Origin: Bacillota bacterium | GTDB taxonomy: Bacteria > Bacillota_E > Sulfobacillia > Sulfobacillales > Sulfobacillaceae | NCBI GenBank assembly: GCA_021802375.1 | Contig: JAKAAL010000364.1 | Span: 1-5,382 of the forward strand | Direction of reading: 5' to 3' | DNA length: 5,382 bases | Part shown: one piece after another, positions 4,240 through 5,382 of the stretch | Layout of the letters: each line of letters begins with the position of its first letter | Position numbering within the stretch: position 1 is the first letter of the stretch | Translations under genes and position numbers: made by a program | Notes under the pieces: model-generated | What the model saw: only the letters and a program-made list of their open reading frames with translations | What the model was told of the DNA's origin: nothing | Database searches by the model: none

Positions 4240-5382
4240 ATGAAATTTCGTCATGGATCTGGCGCGCGTACATTGAGTCTGGCCGCCGCCACCCTTTTCA
4301 CCGCAGGAATGATGGCAATCCCTGCCGTGGCCAATGCCGCCACGACCACCACCCAAACTACCAATTGGCAGATCCAGGTGGGAGCAGCTGACCCGTCTAA
4401 CCCTACGGTGCAAGGATTTGGTTATTACCCTGAAGTCATGACTATCGACGCCGGAAACACCGTCACGTTTTCCCTGGGAAAAGGTGCCGAGGTGCATTAC
4501 GTGGTGTTTCAAGATGGGGCCTCGGCAAGTGCCACCGCTCCGATTGCGGCTTTAACCCCGGGCCACAGCTACGGCAATGGCATCGTGGCGCCTGATAGCG
4601 TCAATGGAGCCATGTTGCTCCCAGGCTATCAATATACCTTGACCTTTTCCACTCCCGGCGTCTACACCTACTATTGCGAAGTCCATGGCGGCCAAGAAGG
4701 CGTCATTGTGGTGCAGCCTAAAGGTGCGACCTTACCCTATACGGCCGGCCAATATCAAGCTACGGCCAAACAAGAGATTCAGCAAACCCTGACGGCCGGG
4801 GATGCCGCGGTGGGTCAAGCCGCCGTGCCTACCACCGTCAAAAACGCCAACGGCACCACCACGTATATGGTACCTGCTGGGCTCAGTCCAAGCCAAAAAG
4901 TGAATACTACGCTCGACAACAGTGCCGGTATGGCCGTGGGATCCGTCTCCTTAAGCCCCACACAGACCGGTCTCTCCGTGCAAGGATCGTTTACCGGATT
5001 AAGCGCCAACACCAAGTACAACATGACCCTCGACAACGGCATTTTAGGCCATATCCAAGGCCCGGTCACAGCGAATTCTACGATTACCTTTACCACCAAC
5101 AGCAGTGGCTCGTACACGCTCTCCACGTCCATCGCCAATAACCCGAAGTCGCAAACTGACTTGGTCCCGCCGATGGCCGGATGGGTATTAAGTCTAAATC
5201 AAGGCAGCACAGCGGTCGCTTCGGCCAACGTCACGAACAACGCCGACGCCTCCGCCCTAGCATTTGTACCCCAAACTCTTTGGATCCAGCCCGGCGATAC
5301 GGTTACGTGGACTGAAGAAGGTCCGCAAGAAGCTCATACCGTAACCTTCCTGGCTCCGGGGCAAGCCGAACCGGCCAACCCC
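4240..5382 (+). CDS. Secreted multi-domain cupredoxin (blue copper-like) protein, 3' end outside window
   Basis: The frame from ATG 4240 stays open for 381 codons to the window end. Residues 1-33 form a signal peptide: basic start (KFRHGSGAR), hydrophobic core, and a likely cut after AVANA. Residues about 43-160 are a cupredoxin domain with FGYYPEVMTIDAGNTVTF, the first copper His in EVHYVVF (H86), and the C-terminal ligand loop YYCEVHGGQEG (C146, H149). At the usual Met position of CxxHxxM there is Gln (Q152), as in stellacyanin-type sites. Residues about 215-330 are Ser/Thr/Asn-rich and beta-like (GLSVQGSFTGLSANTKYNMTLDNG), a domain I do not recognise. A second cupredoxin begins near 340 (FVPQTLWIQPGDTVTW, then EAHTVTF with H366) and runs off the window. 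The protein should act outside the membrane, in electron transfer or copper binding, as in acidophile respiratory chains; the partner is unknown. It is transcribed in the same direction as the regulator, 153 bases downstream, and probably from its own promoter, though none is clear. Confidence 0.85.
   Translation, partial: MKFRHGSGARTLSLAAATLFTAGMMAIPAVANAATTTTQTTNWQIQVGAADPSNPTVQGFGYYPEVMTIDAGNTVTFSLGKGAEVHYVVFQDGASASATAPIAALTPGHSYGNGIVAPDSVNGAMLLPGYQYTLTFSTPGVYTYYCEVHGGQEGVIVVQPKGATLPYTAGQYQATAKQEIQQTLTAGDAAVGQAAVPTTVKNANGTTTYMVPAGLSPSQKVNTTLDNSAGMAVGSVSLSPTQTGLSVQGSFTGLSANTKYNMTLDNGILGHIQGPVTANSTITFTTNSSGSYTLSTSIANNPKSQTDLVPPMAGWVLSLNQGSTAVASANVTNNADASALAFVPQTLWIQPGDTVTWTEEGPQEAHTVTFLAPGQAEPANP

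Noticed and set aside
4135..4512. 125-codon open frame on the minus strand
   Set aside because: It covers the palindrome and the signal-peptide end of the cupredoxin gene, and its Arg/Gly/Ser-rich translation resembles no protein family.
4815..5138. 107-codon open frame on the minus strand with hydrophobic stretches
   Set aside because: It is fully inside the cupredoxin gene on the opposite strand; the hydrophobicity arises from reading Thr/Asn/Gly codons in reverse.

Overview
The window comes from a bacterial chromosome of moderate GC content with tightly packed genes, almost all on the + strand, and some GTG/TTG start codons. The mix of ABC-2 exporters, an actinobacterial-style LuxR/NarL winged output domain and a large secreted multi-cupredoxin protein fits an acidophilic Gram-positive such as Sulfobacillus or a relative. 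This assignment is an impression from protein flavour, not a database match.

Layout: (1) Positions 1-480 hold the C-terminal part of an APH/choline-kinase-fold phosphotransferase whose catalytic Asp is replaced by Asn. (2) Positions 474-3434 hold three genes that overlap one another by about 10 bases: an ABC-2 ATPase, its six-helix permease, and a second ABC ATPase. The first gene of this set also overlaps the end of the phosphotransferase gene, so all four look co-transcribed and translationally coupled. (3) At 3434-3574 the next gene starts with a strong ribosome binding site and an ATG overlapping the previous stop. It codes for the recognisable N-terminus of a second ABC-2 permease but ends after 46 codons, so I read it as a truncated remnant. 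(4) Positions 3586-4086 code for a LuxR/NarL-type helix-turn-helix protein with no convincing ribosome binding site and a degenerate, short N-terminal domain. The junction with the permease remnant looks like a rearrangement or deletion scar. (5) Positions 4087-4239 are non-coding and contain two palindromes, one a perfect 20-bp palindrome, plus four copies of CACCCC in either orientation. (6) From 4240 to the window end runs a secreted protein with a signal peptide, a complete N-terminal cupredoxin domain, a beta-rich middle and the start of a second cupredoxin domain.

Working together: the first ATPase and the permease should form an exporter of unknown substrate. The second ATPase was probably paired with the permease that is now truncated, and may now be an orphan or share the surviving permease. 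The regulator and the cupredoxin gene lie beyond the scar and need not be functionally connected to the transporter. No mobile element, CRISPR array, tRNA or rRNA was seen. The most rewarding points are the permease scar, the altered catalytic motif of the kinase-like protein, the 20-bp palindrome, and the cupredoxin with Gln at the usual axial Met position.
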